Of a DNA stretch of 64,000 nucleotides, positions 22,651-34,678 are shown piece after piece. Source of the DNA: Mangrovibacter plantisponsor (GTDB taxonomy: Bacteria > Pseudomonadota > Gammaproteobacteria > Enterobacterales > Enterobacteriaceae); assembly GCF_003182475.1 (NCBI RefSeq), contig NZ_QGTS01000006.1, positions 124,001-188,000 of the forward strand, in the 5' to 3' direction. Every line of letters begins with the position of its first letter. Within the stretch, counting starts at the first letter, position 1. The translations under genes were made by a program, and so were the position numbers. The notes below the pieces were generated by a model. That model searched no databases, had not been told where the DNA came from, and saw only the letters and a list, made by a program, of their open reading frames with translations.

Positions 22651-25011
22651 GTGTCACAGGCAAGAGCCGGTTTTGTTCTCACCCGGCACTGGCGGGATAC
22701 CCCGCAAGGTACAGAGATTGAATTCTGGCTGGCAACAGATGCCGGGCCGGTCTGTGCCCGGCTTCCTCCCCAGCAATCAACCGCTTTCATTCCAGAATCA
22801 CAGATGGCGCGCGCTCAGGCACTGCTGGGCAGTGAACCACACCTGCGCTGGGTATCACTACCGTTAAACGATTTCCACCACCAGCCGGTGTGTGCGCTTT
22901 ATTGCCAGCAATACCGGCAGTTGTTGCGCATTGAAAAAGTACTGCGCGAAGCCGGTATTACCGTCTACGAAGCGGATATTCGCCCCCCAGAACGTTACCT
23001 GATGGAACGTTTCATTACCGCGCCAGTCTGGGTCGATGGTGAACACCAGCCACTGCGAATTCACCAGGCAAAAATGAAGCCGCACCCGGATTACCGCCCA
23101 AATTTACGCTGGGTTTCTCTGGATATCGAAACTAACCGGCATGGCGAGCTCTACTGCATTGGTCTGGAAGGCTGCGGGCAACGCCAGGTGTTTATGCTGG
23201 GCAACCCACCAGAAGCCCTTGCCCCAACTGATTTTCAACTGACCTTTATTCCTGACAGAGCCGGTCTTATCCACAGCCTGAACCAGTGGGTTGCCGAACA
23301 TGATCCGGATGTCATTATTGGCTGGAATGTAATTCAGTTCGATTTACGCATCTTGCAGAAACAGGCAGATAAATTCGGTGTTCGTCTGCTACCAGGCAGG
23401 GAACAGCGTGAAATTGAGTGGCGCGAACATGGTTACAACCAGGGGTATTTTTTCGCACAGATCCCAGGGCGCCTGGTGGTTGATGGTATTGAAGCGCTGA
23501 AATCTGCTTTTTGGAGTTTTCCGTCGTTTTCCCTCGAGTCAGTTGCTCAGGAATTGCTGGGCGAAGGGAAAGATATTGACGATCCCTGGGATCGCATGGC
23601 GGAAATAGACCGGCGCTTCCACCAGGATAAAGTGGCGCTGGCACAATACAATTTAAAAGACTGTGAGCTGGTCACCCGTATTTTCAGGCACACTGACATC
23701 ATGCCGTTTTTACTGGAGCGAGCGGCGGTTAATGGCCTGCAGGCAGACCGCCATGGTGGGTCTGTTGCCGCTTTTTGTCACCTCTATTTTCCACGTATGC
23801 ACCGGGCGGGTTATGTTGCGCCAAATCTGGGGGAAATTCCCCCTCAGGCAAGCCCTGGCGGCTACGTGATGGACTCAAGGCCTGGCCTGTATGACTCGGT
23901 GCTGGTTCTGGATTTTAAAAGCCTCTATCCGTCGATTATTCGCACATTTCTTATCGACCCGGTTGGGCTGGTGGAAGGCCAGTTGCATGCAGATAAACAG
24001 CACGCCGTTGAAGGGTTTCTTGGTGCCTGGTTTTCCCGCGAAAAACATTGCCTGCCTGAAATCGTCAGCCAAATATGGCAAGGCAGGGAACGAGCCAAAC
24101 AGCAAAAGAATGCTCCGCTATCGCAGGCGCTAAAAATCCTGATGAATGCATTTTATGGTGTACTGGGCACCTCTGCCTGCCGCTTTTTTAACCCGCAACT
24201 GGCTTCATCGATTACGATGCGCGGCCATGCCATTATGCGCCAGACCAGAGAACTTATTGAGTCGCAAGGGTTTGATGTCATTTATGGCGATACCGATTCC
24301 ACCTTCGTGTGGCTGAAACACGCGCACAGCGAAGAAGCTGCCGATGCGGCCGGCAGGCGCCTGGTTAGTTTGGTCAATCAGTGGTGGCGCGACCACCTGC
24401 ATGAAACACAACAACTCGAGAGCGTGCTGGAACTGGAATACGAAACCCATTACAGCCGTTTTCTGATGCCGACAATTCGCGGTGCCGAAACGGGCAGTAA
24501 AAAACGTTATGCAGGCCTGGTTATGCGCGAAGGTAAACAGCAACTGGTGTTTAAAGGGCTGGAAACCGTACGCACCGACTGGACTCCCCTTGCACAAACC
24601 TTCCAGAAAAATCTCTACCAACGTGTTTTTCTGCACCAACCTTATGAAGATTATATTCGCGAGACTATTGCCAGCCTGATGGCTGGCGAACTGGATGACC
24701 AACTGGTATACCGCAAGCGGCTGCGTCGGCCACTGGATGATTACCAGAGAAATATTCCCCCTCACGCCAGAGCTGCGCGGCTTGCCAACGAATTTGACCG
24801 CCGCGCCGGGCGGCCACCACGCTATAGTGGGCGAGGCACAGTGAAGTATGTCTGGACGCTGCAAGGCCCGGAGCCTGCGGGGCTTGCGCAATCGCCACTT
24901 GACTATGAACACTACCTTACGCGGCAGCTACAACCCATTGCCGAAGGAATTTTACCCTTCCTGGGTAAGGAGTTTGCTACACTAGTAACGGGGCAACTTG
25001 GGTTATTTTGA
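22651..25011 (+). CDS. polB: DNA polymerase II
   Basis: Family-B polymerase with proofreading, used in replication restart and lesion bypass. It has 786 residues (E. coli 783) from a GTG start with RBS GAGGGAA. The exonuclease domain shows Exo I SLDIETNRHG (about residue 155) and VIIGWNVIQFDLR. The polymerase motifs are A (DFKSLYPSII), B (KILMNAFYGVLG) and C (IYGDTDSTF). The N-terminal 90 residues vary from E. coli. It is a single gene after araD with its own LexA-controlled promoter. Confidence 0.97.
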   Translation: MSQARAGFVLTRHWRDTPQGTEIEFWLATDAGPVCARLPPQQSTAFIPESQMARAQALLGSEPHLRWVSLPLNDFHHQPVCALYCQQYRQLLRIEKVLREAGITVYEADIRPPERYLMERFITAPVWVDGEHQPLRIHQAKMKPHPDYRPNLRWVSLDIETNRHGELYCIGLEGCGQRQVFMLGNPPEALAPTDFQLTFIPDRAGLIHSLNQWVAEHDPDVIIGWNVIQFDLRILQKQADKFGVRLLPGREQREIEWREHGYNQGYFFAQIPGRLVVDGIEALKSAFWSFPSFSLESVAQELLGEGKDIDDPWDRMAEIDRRFHQDKVALAQYNLKDCELVTRIFRHTDIMPFLLERAAVNGLQADRHGGSVAAFCHLYFPRMHRAGYVAPNLGEIPPQASPGGYVMDSRPGLYDSVLVLDFKSLYPSIIRTFLIDPVGLVEGQLHADKQHAVEGFLGAWFSREKHCLPEIVSQIWQGRERAKQQKNAPLSQALKILMNAFYGVLGTSACRFFNPQLASSITMRGHAIMRQTRELIESQGFDVIYGDTDSTFVWLKHAHSEEAADAAGRRLVSLVNQWWRDHLHETQQLESVLELEYETHYSRFLMPTIRGAETGSKKRYAGLVMREGKQQLVFKGLETVRTDWTPLAQTFQKNLYQRVFLHQPYEDYIRETIASLMAGELDDQLVYRKRLRRPLDDYQRNIPPHARAARLANEFDRRAGRPPRYSGRGTVKYVWTLQGPEPAGLAQSPLDYEHYLTRQLQPIAEGILPFLGKEFATLVTGQLGLF

Positions 25012-25166
25012 CAGGTGACGAATGCGTTGCCATCCATTACCATAGCGCCCTTTCCGGGTCATATCCCAAAACTCATAACAGAATTCTTCAACGTGCCGCC
25101 GCCTTGTGCCGACGGCAGTAATGCTATTGCCTGCAACTTTTAGATATACAACAGAGCCGAATATTT

Positions 25167-28073
25167 ATGCCTTTTACACTTGGTCAGCGCTGGATCAGCG
25201 ATACGGAAAGCGAACTGGGATTGGGAACAGTAGTAGCAATTGATGCCCGCATGGTGACATTACTGTTCCCGGCAACCGGAGAAAATCGTCTGTATGCCAG
25301 AAATGACTCCCCTATCACCCGCGTGATGTTTAACCCCGGGGATACCATTACCAGCCATGAGGGCTGGCAGTTAAAAGTGGATGAAGTCAAGGAAGAGAAC
25401 GGGTTACTCGCCTATCTGGGTACCCGTGAAGACACCCAGGAAAGTGGCGTCATACTGCGTGAGGTACTGCTGGACAGTAAACTGGTGTTCAGTAAACCGC
25501 AGGATCGCCTGTTTGCCGGCCAGATTGACCGCATGGACCGTTTTGCACTGCGCTTTCGTGCCCGCAAATACCAGAGCGAGCAATACCGTATGCCGTGGAG
25601 TGGCCTGCGCGGTATGCGCACCAGCCTGATCCCACACCAGTTGCATATTGCCAACGACGTTGGCCGCCGTCATGCTCCCCGTGTGTTACTTGCCGATGAA
25701 GTCGGGCTGGGTAAAACCATTGAAGCAGGCATGGTAATTCACCAGCAATTGCTCAGTGGTGCCGCTGAGCGTGTTTTGGTTATTGTTCCGGAAACCCTGC
25801 AACACCAGTGGCTGGTAGAAATGCTGCGCCGCTTTAACCTGCGGTTTGCGCTGTTTGACGATGAACGATACGCAGAAGCGCAACACGACAGCGAGAACCC
25901 GTTTTATACCGAACAACTGATTATTTGCTCACTGGACTTTGTGCGCCGCAACAAGCAGCGCCTGGAAAACCTGTGCGAAGCCGAGTGGGATTTAATGGTG
26001 GTGGATGAAGCTCACCATTTGGTATGGAGCGAAGAAGCTCCCAGCCGCGAATACCAGGTCATTGAACAACTGGCTGAACGCGTACCAGGCGTGTTGTTGT
26101 TAACCGCGACCCCGGAACAGCTTGGCATGCAAAGCCATTTTGCCCGCCTGCGCCTGTTAGACCCAAGCCGTTTTCATGATTACGAAGCATTTGTTGCCGA
26201 GCAAAATAACTTCCGCCCGGTTGCCGATGCCGTTTCCCTGTTGCTGGAAGGTAACCATCTGAGTGATGAAACCCTCAATACGCTGAGCGAGCTGATTGGC
26301 GAACAGGATATCGAACCGTTACTGAAAGCGGCTAATAGTGGTGGTGAAAGCAGTGAAGCCGCCCGTCAGGAACTGGTTTCCATGCTGACAGACCGCCACG
26401 GTACCAGCCGGGTGCTGTTCCGTAACACCCGCAGCAGTGTGAAAGGCTTCCCTCAGCGCGAACTCCATACAATTCGCCTGCCATTACCCACTCAGTACCA
26501 AACAGCTATAAAAGTCTCCGGCATTATGAGTGCGCGTAAAACGGCGGAAGAGCGCGCCCGCGACATGCTTTATCCGGAACAGATTTACCAGGAATTTGAA
26601 GGCGACAGCGGCACCTGGTGGAACTTTGACCCGCGGGTTGACTGGCTGATGGGCTACCTCACCAGCCACCGCTCACAAAAAGTTCTGGTTATTTGCGCCA
26701 AGGCAACGACAGCACTGCAACTGGAGCAGGTATTACGCGAGCGTGAAGGGATCCGCGCAGCTGTATTCCATGAAGGTATGTCAATTATTGAGCGTGACCG
26801 TGCAGCAGCCTGGTTCGCCGAGGAAGATACCGGCGCACAGGTGCTGTTATGCTCGGAAATTGGTTCTGAAGGGCGTAACTTCCAGTTTGCCAGCAACATG
26901 GTAATGTTTGACCTGCCATTTAACCCTGACTTGCTTGAACAGCGTATCGGGCGTCTGGACCGTATCGGCCAGGCTCACGACATCCAGATTCACGTACCGT
27001 ATCTGGAAAATACCGCGCAATCCATCCTGGTTCGCTGGTATCACGAAGGGCTCGATGCCTTTGAACATACCTGCCCAACTGGCCGCGCCATTTACGATGA
27101 CGTCTATGAATCACTGATTGGCTACCTGGCAGCCCCCGAAAACGAAGACGGCTTTGCTGAGCTGATTCACCGCTGCCGCACCCAGCATGACGCACTGAAA
27201 ACTCAGTTAGAACAGGGCCGTGACCGCCTGCTGGAGATTCACTCCAACGGTGGCGAAAAAGCCCAGGCGCTGGCCAATGAAATCGCAGAACAGGATGATG
27301 ATACTGCACTGGTAAACTTTGCCATGAACCTGTTCGACATTATCGGCATCAACCAGGATGACAAAGGCGATAACATGATTATCCTGACGCCATCCGACCA
27401 TATGCTGGTACCGGATTTCCCGGGCTTGCCTGAAGATGGCTGCACAATAACCTTCAGCCGCGATGTCGCGCTTTCACGTGAAGATGCCCAGTTCATTACC
27501 TGGGAACATCCTTTGATTCGTAATGGCCTTGATCTGATTCTGTCGGGCGATACCGGTAGTTGCGCGCTTTCCTTGCTCAAAAACAAGGCGCTGCCCGTTG
27601 GCACATTGCTGGTCGAAATGGTGTATGTCGTTGAAGCCAAAGCGCCCAAACAACTTCAGTTGCAGCGCTTCCTGCCACCGACACCAGTACGTATGCTGCT
27701 GGACAAAAATGGCACCAACCTGGCAGCGCAGGTGGAATTCGAAAGCTTTAACCGCCAGTTAAGTGCGGTGAACCGCCATACCAGCAGCAAACTGATCAAT
27801 GCCGTACAGCAGGATGTGCATGAGATTTTGCAACATGGCGAAGAGCAGGTGGGGAAAGCGGCACAAGCGTTAATCGATGCGGCGACAAAAGAGGCGGATG
27901 AGAAACTGTCTGCCGAATTATCACGCCTTGAAGCGTTGAAAGCCATTAACCCCAATATTCGCGACGACGAACTGAGTGCAATTGAAGATAACCGCCAGCA
28001 AGTGCTGGAGAGTTTGTCTGAGGCCTCATGGCGGCTCGATGCGCTGCGCCTGATTGTGGTCACGCACCAGTAA
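25167..28073 (+). CDS. rapA: RNA polymerase-associated ATPase RapA
   Basis: Swi2/Snf2-family ATPase that binds RNA polymerase and promotes its recycling. It has 968 residues, as in E. coli. The N-terminal Tudor-like domains occupy about residues 1-110. Helicase motifs follow: Walker [19 protein letters not shown] box [10 protein letters not shown], motif [12 protein letters not shown] and motif [15 protein letters not shown]. The C-terminal part has long helical stretches. The 155 bp before it (from 25012) hold its promoter, which I cannot pinpoint. rluA follows after 13 bp. Confidence 0.97.
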   Translation: MPFTLGQRWISDTESELGLGTVVAIDARMVTLLFPATGENRLYARNDSPITRVMFNPGDTITSHEGWQLKVDEVKEENGLLAYLGTREDTQESGVILREVLLDSKLVFSKPQDRLFAGQIDRMDRFALRFRARKYQSEQYRMPWSGLRGMRTSLIPHQLHIANDVGRRHAPRVLLADEVGLGKTIEAGMVIHQQLLSGAAERVLVIVPETLQHQWLVEMLRRFNLRFALFDDERYAEAQHDSENPFYTEQLIICSLDFVRRNKQRLENLCEAEWDLMVVDEAHHLVWSEEAPSREYQVIEQLAERVPGVLLLTATPEQLGMQSHFARLRLLDPSRFHDYEAFVAEQNNFRPVADAVSLLLEGNHLSDETLNTLSELIGEQDIEPLLKAANSGGESSEAARQELVSMLTDRHGTSRVLFRNTRSSVKGFPQRELHTIRLPLPTQYQTAIKVSGIMSARKTAEERARDMLYPEQIYQEFEGDSGTWWNFDPRVDWLMGYLTSHRSQKVLVICAKATTALQLEQVLREREGIRAAVFHEGMSIIERDRAAAWFAEEDTGAQVLLCSEIGSEGRNFQFASNMVMFDLPFNPDLLEQRIGRLDRIGQAHDIQIHVPYLENTAQSILVRWYHEGLDAFEHTCPTGRAIYDDVYESLIGYLAAPENEDGFAELIHRCRTQHDALKTQLEQGRDRLLEIHSNGGEKAQALANEIAEQDDDTALVNFAMNLFDIIGINQDDKGDNMIILTPSDHMLVPDFPGLPEDGCTITFSRDVALSREDAQFITWEHPLIRNGLDLILSGDTGSCALSLLKNKALPVGTLLVEMVYVVEAKAPKQLQLQRFLPPTPVRMLLDKNGTNLAAQVEFESFNRQLSAVNRHTSSKLINAVQQDVHEILQHGEEQVGKAAQALIDAATKEADEKLSAELSRLEALKAINPNIRDDELSAIEDNRQQVLESLSEASWRLDALRLIVVTHQ

Positions 28074-28086
28074 GGAAATGACAACG

Positions 28087-28743
28087 ATGCTGGAGTTTTA
28101 CTCTCCGCCACAAGACCCGTGGCTGGTCATTCTGTATCAGGATGAGCATATTATGGTGGTGAACAAGCCATCCGGGTTGCTTTCCGTACCCGGTCGGCTG
28201 GAAGAGCATAAAGACAGCGTGATGACGCGGATTCAGCGCGATTATCCCACTGCCGAATCTGTTCACCGGCTCGATATGGCGACCAGCGGTGTTATCGCTG
28301 TGGCGCTGACCAAAGCAGCGGAGCGTGAACTCAAGCGCCAGTTTCGGGAGCGCGAGCCAAAGAAACAGTACGTGGCGCGAATTTGGGGGCACCCGGAGAA
28401 AGCGGAAGGTATCGTTGATTTACCACTGATTTGTGACTGGCCTAACCGCCCCAAACAAAAAGTCTGTTTTGAGACGGGTAAACCCGCACAAACTGAGTAC
28501 GAAGTGGTGGAGTATGCGCCGGATATGACAGCCAGAGTGATTCTGCGCCCCATTACCGGGCGCTCGCACCAATTGCGTGTTCATATGCAGGCGCTGGGCC
28601 ACCCTATCCTGGGTGATAAGTTCTATGCCACTCCCGAAGCCCGGGCAATGGCATCACGCTTATTGTTACACGCAGAGTCATTGACCATTACGCACCCGGC
28701 TTTTGGCAACAGCATGACATTCCGGGCACTTGCCGACTTCTGA
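28087..28743 (+). CDS. rluA: Dual-specificity pseudouridine synthase RluA
   Basis: Makes pseudouridine at 23S rRNA position 746 and at position 32 of several tRNAs. It has 218 residues (E. coli 219). The catalytic aspartate is in SVHRLDMATSG at about residue 63; the family motifs RPITGRSHQLRVHM and HPILGDKFY follow. The ATG at 28087 is preferred to the one at 28078, which would sit directly on the AAGGAA ribosome site. The gene ends ADF with a TGA stop that abuts the inverted-repeat element described next. Confidence 0.96.
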   Translation: MLEFYSPPQDPWLVILYQDEHIMVVNKPSGLLSVPGRLEEHKDSVMTRIQRDYPTAESVHRLDMATSGVIAVALTKAAERELKRQFREREPKKQYVARIWGHPEKAEGIVDLPLICDWPNRPKQKVCFETGKPAQTEYEVVEYAPDMTARVILRPITGRSHQLRVHMQALGHPILGDKFYATPEARAMASRLLLHAESLTITHPAFGNSMTFRALADF

Positions 28744-28746
28744 CCC

Positions 28747-28935
28747 ACAGCCCGGTTAACCACCGGGCTGAGTCTGATGACAAACCTCATGTCCGCACAG
28801 AACCAGAGGGTGTCACCCGATAAAAAAAACCAGGAAAATCAATTCATTGATTTTCGCCCACTAACTAAAAAGAAGGGAAAACCACGCTTTTTCCTTCTTT
28901 TTCATCAATCTGAGCCCGGCTGACTACCGGGCTAT
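28747..28935. repeat. Inverted-repeat, multi-hairpin element between rluA and djlA
   Basis: Two similar hairpins, AGCCCGG-7 nt-CCGGGCT, lie at 28749-28769 and 28913-28933. The outer about 38 bp of each end are also roughly inverted copies of one another (for example GGGCTGAGTCTGATGA against TCATCAATCTGAGCCC). Between them are AAAATCAA/TTGATTTT at about 28836-28855 and the strong terminator at 28867-28902. ACTTCTG occurs just outside both ends (28736-28742 and 28939-28945). It may be a small non-autonomous element or simply stacked terminators. No protein is encoded. Confidence 0.55.
28867..28902. terminator. Bidirectional terminator between rluA and djlA
   Basis: AAAAAGAAGGGAAAA (28867-28881) pairs with TTTTTCCTTCTTTTT (28888-28902) around the loop CCACGC, with one G-T wobble. 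A/T-rich arms on both sides suit termination of rluA and of convergent djlA. Confidence 0.8.
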
Positions 28936-28967
28936 TTTACTTCTGCCTGGGTTGAAAAACCCCCAGG

Positions 28968-29786
28968 CTAGCGAAACCCTTTTTCTTTTTTGATCAAATC
29001 ATAAGCCTGCTGAATTTCCTGGGCTTTCTGTTTTGCCATTTGCATCATCTGCTTCGGCAGGCCTTTCGCCACCAGCTTGTCCGGATGGTGTTCGCTCATC
29101 AACTTACGGTATGCCCGCTTGATTGTCGTCGCATCATCAGATGACTTCACTCCGAGGACATTGCAGGCATCCTGCAAAGTTGGCCCACGTTGCGTTTGCT
29201 GGTAACCGCCCTGCTGGCCAGAAGAAGAGTGCTGATACCCGCCACCAAATTGTGCCCCGCCCTGCATCATGCGCAAAAACTGGTCAAACTGTAGCCGGGA
29301 GATCCCCAGTTCTTCAGCTATCACATACAGAACATCGCGCTCTTTCGGGTGCAACGAGCCGTCGGCAAAGGCAGCCTGAATCTGAATTTCCAGAAACATC
29401 CGAATCAGGTCGAAACGCCCAAAACATACGCTGCGCAGTTGTGTCATTTTATCGCGCAGCGGGTAAGAGGCACCTTTCCCTACACGAAATGCATGCTGAG
29501 CAGCCACGCGCGAGTCACCATGCAATTGCATCCGCTCCATTAATTGCGAAGCAACATGGATATCCGCTTCCGTTACGCGCCCTTTTGCCTTGGTCAGATG
29601 CCCCATCACCTCAAACGTGGTATTGAAGAACATCGTCTGTCGTTGTTGTTGACTGGTAAACCAGGCAGAGCGCATGCGCATGCGGTCAAATAAGTGACCA
29701 ATCAGCAAACCGCCAATTGCGCCCCAAAACCCGCCGCCGAAGATAATTCCCAGCGCAATACCAATCACTTTTCCCCAATACTGCAT
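28968..29786 (-). CDS. djlA: Membrane-anchored DnaJ-like co-chaperone DjlA
   Basis: Inner-membrane J-domain protein that works with DnaK and affects Rcs signalling and capsule synthesis. It has 272 residues (E. coli 271). A single N-terminal membrane segment rich in glycine ([18 protein letters not shown]) is followed by a helical TerB-like domain, a Gly/Gln linker ([18 protein letters not shown]) and a C-terminal J domain with the HPD motif in [12 protein letters not shown]. It is divergent from lptD. Confidence 0.97.
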   Translation of the reverse strand: MQYWGKVIGIALGIIFGGGFWGAIGGLLIGHLFDRMRMRSAWFTSQQQRQTMFFNTTFEVMGHLTKAKGRVTEADIHVASQLMERMQLHGDSRVAAQHAFRVGKGASYPLRDKMTQLRSVCFGRFDLIRMFLEIQIQAAFADGSLHPKERDVLYVIAEELGISRLQFDQFLRMMQGGAQFGGGYQHSSSGQQGGYQQTQRGPTLQDACNVLGVKSSDDATTIKRAYRKLMSEHHPDKLVAKGLPKQMMQMAKQKAQEIQQAYDLIKKEKGFR

Positions 29787-29969
29787 ATACTCCCCAAATG
29801 GTCATGCTGTCAGACCGAAATTCATTTATCATACCTGTCATTCATAACTGAGCCTAATAACAGGCGTGTAAACAGGCTGGATTAACACTGGCACTATGAT
29901 AACGACTACGTTAGTCTCTTTCCGTTTGCCTACGCTAAGTCCCTGATGACAGAACAACGAAAAACACGT
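29787..29969. promoter_or_regulatory. djlA-lptD divergent promoter region
   Basis: A 183-bp gap between divergent genes must hold both promoters. In E. coli the lptD side has a sigma-E promoter. I see possible AT-rich -10 elements (for example TATGAT at about 29897) but no pair strong enough to assign. Confidence 0.35.
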
Positions 29970-32330
29970 ATGAAAAAACGTATTCCCACCTTGCTGGCAA
30001 CCCTTATCGGTTCGGCTTTGTACAGCCAACAAGGTTTTACCGCCGATCTCGCATCACAGTGCATGCTGGGTGTGCCCAGCTACAATCGTCCGTTGGTTCA
30101 GGGCGATACTAATGATCTGCCCGTAACAATCAATGCCGATCATGCAAAAGGCAATTATCCAGACAACGCTACTTTCACCGGAAATGTAGACATTGCACAG
30201 GGTAACAGCCGCCTGCAATCTGACGAAGTACAACTTCACCAGAAACAGGCAGAAGGTCAAACTACACCGGTCAGGACTGTCGATGCACTGGGTAATGTGC
30301 ACTATGATGACAATCAGATCATCCTGAAAGGTCCGAAAGCGTGGTCTAACCTCAACACAAAAGACACAAATGTGTGGGATGGCGATTATCAAATGGTCGG
30401 GCGGCAGGGCCGAGGCACAGCCGACCTGATGAAACAGCGTGACAATAATCGCTACACGATTCTGGAAAATGGCACCTTCACTTCTTGTCTTCCCGGCTCT
30501 AATACCTGGAGCATTGAAGGCAGCGAAGTTATCCAGGACCGCCAGGAACAAGTTGCTGAAATTTGGAACGCCCGCTTTAAACTGGGCCCGGTTCCCGTAT
30601 TTTACAGCCCGTACCTGCAACTTCCTATTGGCGATAAACGCCGTTCGGGTTTCCTTATCCCAAATGCGAAATATAGCTCCACCAACGGGTTTGAGTTTTC
30701 ACTCCCCTATTACTGGAATATTGCCCCTAACTTTGATGCCACCATTACTCCGCATTACATGGATAAGCGTGGCAACATTCAGTGGCAGAATGAATTCCGT
30801 TACTTAACACGCGCTGGTGCAGGGATAGTCGAATTTGACTACTTGCCATCCGACAGTGTTTACCACGATGAATACCCCAGTGAAGATAACAAGCACCGCT
30901 GGTTGTTCTACTGGAAACACTCTGGTGTGCTGGACCAGGTGTGGCGTTTTAACGTCGATTACACGAAAGTGAGCGACCCGCACTACTTTAACAACTTTGA
31001 TTCAAAATATGGTTCAAGTACCGATGGTTACGCCACGCAAAAATTCAGTGTGGGTTACGCAGTACAGAACTTTGATGCCACATTATCAACCAAACAGTTC
31101 CAGGTCTTCGACACAGCCAGCAGCAACTCTTACCGCGCTGAGCCGCAGTTAGACCTTAACTTCTACCAAAATGACGTTGGGCCGTTCGATACCCATCTGT
31201 ATGCCCAGGCCGTGAAGTTCACCAACGTGAACAGCAACTACCCGGAAGCGACACGCCTGCATATTGAACCGACTATCAACCTGCCGTTGTCCAATAACTG
31301 GGGAAGTCTTAATACCGAAGCGAAACTGCTGGCGACTCACTACCAGCAGACCAACCTCGATGAATACCGCTCTTATGCTAATAACAGTGCGACATCTCTG
31401 GCACTCAAAGACAGTGTTAACCGGGTGATGCCACAGTTTAAGGTTGACGGTAAAATGGTTTTCGAGCGTGATATGGACTGGAGCCAGGGCTACACCCAGA
31501 CTCTGGAACCTCGCGTACAGTATCTGTATGTTCCTTATCGCGATCAAAGCCATATCTATAACTACGATTCCGCCTTCCTGCAATCTGACTATACGGGTCT
31601 GTTCCGTGACCGGACTTATGGTGGCCTTGACCGTATTGCATCAGCAAACCAGGTGTCTACCGGTGTCACAACCCGTGTTTATGATGAAAATTCAGTGGAA
31701 CGTTTTAACGCTTCTGTTGGTCAAATCTACTATTTCACCCGGTCCCGTACTGGCGATGACAACATAAACTGGGAAAATAATGACCACCAGACGGGTGCTG
31801 TTGTCTGGGCTGGAGACTCCTACTGGCGGATCTCAAACCGTTGGGGATTACGCGGTGGCGTAGAGTATGATACCCGCATGGACAACGTGGCAACCGGTAG
31901 CGGTTCACTGGAATACCGCCGGGATGCTGACCGGATGGTGCAGTTAACGTACCGTTATGCCAGTCCGGAATATATTCAGGCCACACTGCCAGCTTACTCA
32001 ACCAGCGAGCAGTATGAAAACGGGATTTCCCAGGTGGGGATGGCCGCAAGCTGGCCGATTGTTGACCGCTGGTCTGTTGTTGGTGCGTACTACTACGATA
32101 CCAAAGCAAACCAACCGGCGGACCAAATGCTGGCTTTGCAATATAACTCCTGCTGCTACGCGATTCGTGTTGGCTATGAAAGGAAAATTAATGGTTGGCA
32201 GAACGACCAAAGTAAGTATGACAACGTGATTGGCTTCAACATTGAATTGCGTGGGCTGAGTTCTAACTATGGCCTTGGCACGCATCAAATGTTGCGCTCC
32301 AACATTCTGCCGTATCAAAGCTCACTGTAG
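29970..32330 (+). CDS. lptD: LPS-assembly outer-membrane protein LptD
   Basis: Outer-membrane barrel that, with LptE, inserts lipopolysaccharide into the outer leaflet. It has 786 residues (E. coli 784). The signal peptide is [20 protein letters not shown] followed by QGFTA. The mature protein has an N-terminal OstA/jellyroll domain and a 26-strand barrel. The four cysteines used in the inter-domain disulphides are present ([16 protein letters not shown] and the pair in NSCCYAIRV). An in-frame ATG eight codons earlier is less likely. First of lptD-surA-pdxA-rsmA-apaG-apaH; SurA assists its folding. Confidence 0.97.
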   Translation: MKKRIPTLLATLIGSALYSQQGFTADLASQCMLGVPSYNRPLVQGDTNDLPVTINADHAKGNYPDNATFTGNVDIAQGNSRLQSDEVQLHQKQAEGQTTPVRTVDALGNVHYDDNQIILKGPKAWSNLNTKDTNVWDGDYQMVGRQGRGTADLMKQRDNNRYTILENGTFTSCLPGSNTWSIEGSEVIQDRQEQVAEIWNARFKLGPVPVFYSPYLQLPIGDKRRSGFLIPNAKYSSTNGFEFSLPYYWNIAPNFDATITPHYMDKRGNIQWQNEFRYLTRAGAGIVEFDYLPSDSVYHDEYPSEDNKHRWLFYWKHSGVLDQVWRFNVDYTKVSDPHYFNNFDSKYGSSTDGYATQKFSVGYAVQNFDATLSTKQFQVFDTASSNSYRAEPQLDLNFYQNDVGPFDTHLYAQAVKFTNVNSNYPEATRLHIEPTINLPLSNNWGSLNTEAKLLATHYQQTNLDEYRSYANNSATSLALKDSVNRVMPQFKVDGKMVFERDMDWSQGYTQTLEPRVQYLYVPYRDQSHIYNYDSAFLQSDYTGLFRDRTYGGLDRIASANQVSTGVTTRVYDENSVERFNASVGQIYYFTRSRTGDDNINWENNDHQTGAVVWAGDSYWRISNRWGLRGGVEYDTRMDNVATGSGSLEYRRDADRMVQLTYRYASPEYIQATLPAYSTSEQYENGISQVGMAASWPIVDRWSVVGAYYYDTKANQPADQMLALQYNSCCYAIRVGYERKINGWQNDQSKYDNVIGFNIELRGLSSNYGLGTHQMLRSNILPYQSSL

Positions 32331-32388
32331 TCTTGATTGATTTGAAACATAATCCGCATTGCGGTTAATCAGAAATGGAAAACCTATG

Positions 32389-33678
32389 ATGAACTGGAGA
32401 AAGCTGCTTCCTGGTATCGCGCTGGCCCTGTTGGTGAATACCGGTTTCGCAGCTCCACAAGTTGTTGATAAAGTGGCGGCCGTCGTCAATAACGGCGTAG
32501 TACTGGAAAGTGATGTTGATGGGCTGATGCAGTCCGTAAAAATGAACGCAGGTGAAGCCGGGCAACAACTTCCTGACGACAACACCCTTCGCCACCAGAT
32601 CCTCGAAAGACTCATCATGGATCAGATAGTGCTGCAGATGGGCCAGAAAATGGGCGTTAAAATCAGCGATGATCAACTGGATCAGGCTATTGCCAATATT
32701 GCCCAGCAAAACCACATGACAATGGATCAACTGCGCAGTCGTCTGGCCTATGACGGTATGAACTACAACACATACCGTGCGCAGATCCGCAAAGAAATGC
32801 TTATCTCAGAAGTGCGTAATAACGAAGTTCGCCGCCGTGTCACTATTCTGCCTCAGGAAGTGGATGCACTGGCAAAACAGATGGGCAACCAGAATGATGC
32901 CAGCACCGAACTTAATTTGAGCCACATTCTGATTCCGTTACCTGAAAACCCAACGGCTGATCAAGTCAGCCAGGCACAAAGCCAGGCTGAAGATATTATC
33001 AGCCAGGCGCGTAACGGCACCGACTTCGCCAAACTGGCAATTACCTATTCCGCCGACCAGCAGGCACTGAAAGGTGGGCAAATGGGTTGGGGTCGTATTC
33101 AGGAACTGCCGTCTATCTTTGCTCAGGCTCTCAGCACCGCGAAGAAAGGCGATATTATTGGCCCGATTCGTTCCGGTGTGGGTTTCCATATCCTGAAAGT
33201 GAACGATATCCGCGGGCAGTCACAGAATATTTCTGTTACCGAAGTCCATGCCCGCCATATTTTGATTAAGACCTCACCTATCATGAGTGATGCACAGGCG
33301 CGTGCGAAACTGGAACAAATCGCTGCGGATATCCGTAGCGGGAAAACCACGTTTGCTGCGGCAGCACGTGCCAATTCTGATGACCCCGGTTCTGCAAACC
33401 AGGGCGGTGACCTGGGCTGGTCCTCCCCGGACGTTTACGATCCGGCTTTCCGCGATGCTCTGATGCACCTGCAAAAAGGGCAAATGAGCCAGCCAGTCCA
33501 CTCTTCCTTTGGCTGGCACCTGATTGAACTGCTGGATACCCGTCGTGTGGATAAAACCGATGAAGCACAAAAAGACAGGGCTTACCGCATGCTGTTCAAC
33601 CGCAAATTCTCAGAGGAAGCGGCAACCTGGATGCAGGAACAACGCGCCAGCGCGTATGTGAAAATCCTGGATAATTAA
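32389..33678 (+). CDS. surA: Periplasmic chaperone and prolyl isomerase SurA
   Basis: Periplasmic chaperone for outer-membrane proteins, including LptD encoded just upstream. It has 429 residues from ATG 32389 (E. coli 428); an adjacent ATG at 32386 would add one residue and cannot be excluded. The signal peptide is [20 protein letters not shown]. An N-terminal chaperone domain is followed by two parvulin domains, each with the motif region (LSHILIPL, about residue 177, and ARHILIKT, about 288), and a C-terminal helix. Confidence 0.97.
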   Translation: MNWRKLLPGIALALLVNTGFAAPQVVDKVAAVVNNGVVLESDVDGLMQSVKMNAGEAGQQLPDDNTLRHQILERLIMDQIVLQMGQKMGVKISDDQLDQAIANIAQQNHMTMDQLRSRLAYDGMNYNTYRAQIRKEMLISEVRNNEVRRRVTILPQEVDALAKQMGNQNDASTELNLSHILIPLPENPTADQVSQAQSQAEDIISQARNGTDFAKLAITYSADQQALKGGQMGWGRIQELPSIFAQALSTAKKGDIIGPIRSGVGFHILKVNDIRGQSQNISVTEVHARHILIKTSPIMSDAQARAKLEQIAADIRSGKTTFAAAARANSDDPGSANQGGDLGWSSPDVYDPAFRDALMHLQKGQMSQPVHSSFGWHLIELLDTRRVDKTDEAQKDRAYRMLFNRKFSEEAATWMQEQRASAYVKILDN

Positions 33679-33691
33679 TCTGGATATTTAA

Positions 33692-34678
33692 GTGAAAATA
33701 CCACGTGTAGTGATCACTCCCGGCGAACCTGCCGGGATTGGCCCTGATTTAGTTGCCGAACTGGCACAACGGGCCTGGCCGGTTGAACTGGTTGTTTGCG
33801 CAGATCCCGAACTATTACTGTCACGGGCCAGGGCACTGAACCTGCCGCTGGTATTACGCAATTATCAGGCCAGTGAAGCACCACAGCCCCAACAGGCGGG
33901 TTCACTGACATGCCTGCCAGTATCCTTGCATACACCGTCTATTCCCGGGCAGTTGGCTAAAGACAATGGCTCTTATGTCACTGAAACACTCGCCCGGGCA
34001 GCGCAGGGTTGCATTGAGGGTGAGTTTGCAGCACTGGTAACTGGCCCGGTGCATAAAGGTGTTATCAATGACGCAGGCATTCCTTTCACAGGCCATACAG
34101 AATTCTTCCAGATGCAGGCTGGCTGTGAAAAAGTAGTAATGATGCTGGCGACAGAGTCATTACGTGTTGCACTGGCAACCACCCATTTACCCATCAAGGC
34201 CGTCAGTGACGCCATTACGGTGGAGTCACTGCATCAGGTTATTGCCATTTTACACCATGACCTGCGTTCCAAATTCGGTATCGCTCAGCCGCGAATCCTG
34301 GTTTGCGGGCTCAACCCTCACGCGGGTGAAGGTGGGCATATGGGCACTGAAGAAATAGAAACTATTACGCCAGTGCTTGATAGCCTGCGTGCACAAGGCA
34401 TGAAACTGGAAGGCCCACTCCCCGCAGACACACTTTTTCAGCCCAAATACCTCGATAATGCAGATGCTGTCCTGGCTATGTATCACGATCAGGGCTTACC
34501 CGTGCTAAAATATCAGGGATTTGGCCGTGCGGTGAATATCACCCTCGGCCTGCCTTTTATTCGCACTTCTGTTGATCACGGCACCGCGCTGGACCTGGCC
34601 GGTACCGGGAAAGCAGATGTCGGCAGTTTTATCACGGCGCTTAATCTCGCCATTACCATGATTACAAAGAGTCAATGA
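33692..34678 (+). CDS. pdxA: 4-hydroxythreonine-4-phosphate dehydrogenase
   Basis: NAD-dependent enzyme of the DXP-dependent pyridoxal phosphate pathway. It has 328 residues (E. coli 329) and starts with GTG at 33692. Family motifs are [14 protein letters not shown] at the N-terminus, the metal-binding histidines in TGHTEFF, and [14 protein letters not shown]. It follows surA by 13 bp. Its last codons overlap the rsmA start by four bases (ATGA), so the two are coupled. Confidence 0.97.
   Translation: MKIPRVVITPGEPAGIGPDLVAELAQRAWPVELVVCADPELLLSRARALNLPLVLRNYQASEAPQPQQAGSLTCLPVSLHTPSIPGQLAKDNGSYVTETLARAAQGCIEGEFAALVTGPVHKGVINDAGIPFTGHTEFFQMQAGCEKVVMMLATESLRVALATTHLPIKAVSDAITVESLHQVIAILHHDLRSKFGIAQPRILVCGLNPHAGEGGHMGTEEIETITPVLDSLRAQGMKLEGPLPADTLFQPKYLDNADAVLAMYHDQGLPVLKYQGFGRAVNITLGLPFIRTSVDHGTALDLAGTGKADVGSFITALNLAITMITKSQ

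Noticed and set aside
22305-22790. 161-codon open frame opposite the araD end and polB start
   Set aside because: It runs across the polB promoter and LexA box and has no similarity.
24205-24912. 235-codon open frame antisense to polB
   Set aside because: It lies wholly inside a conserved gene, with no start signal or similarity.
28837-28856. Possible operator palindrome AAAATCAA-TTCA-TTGATTTT
   Set aside because: It lies between convergent genes with no promoter nearby; better seen as part of the hairpin element.
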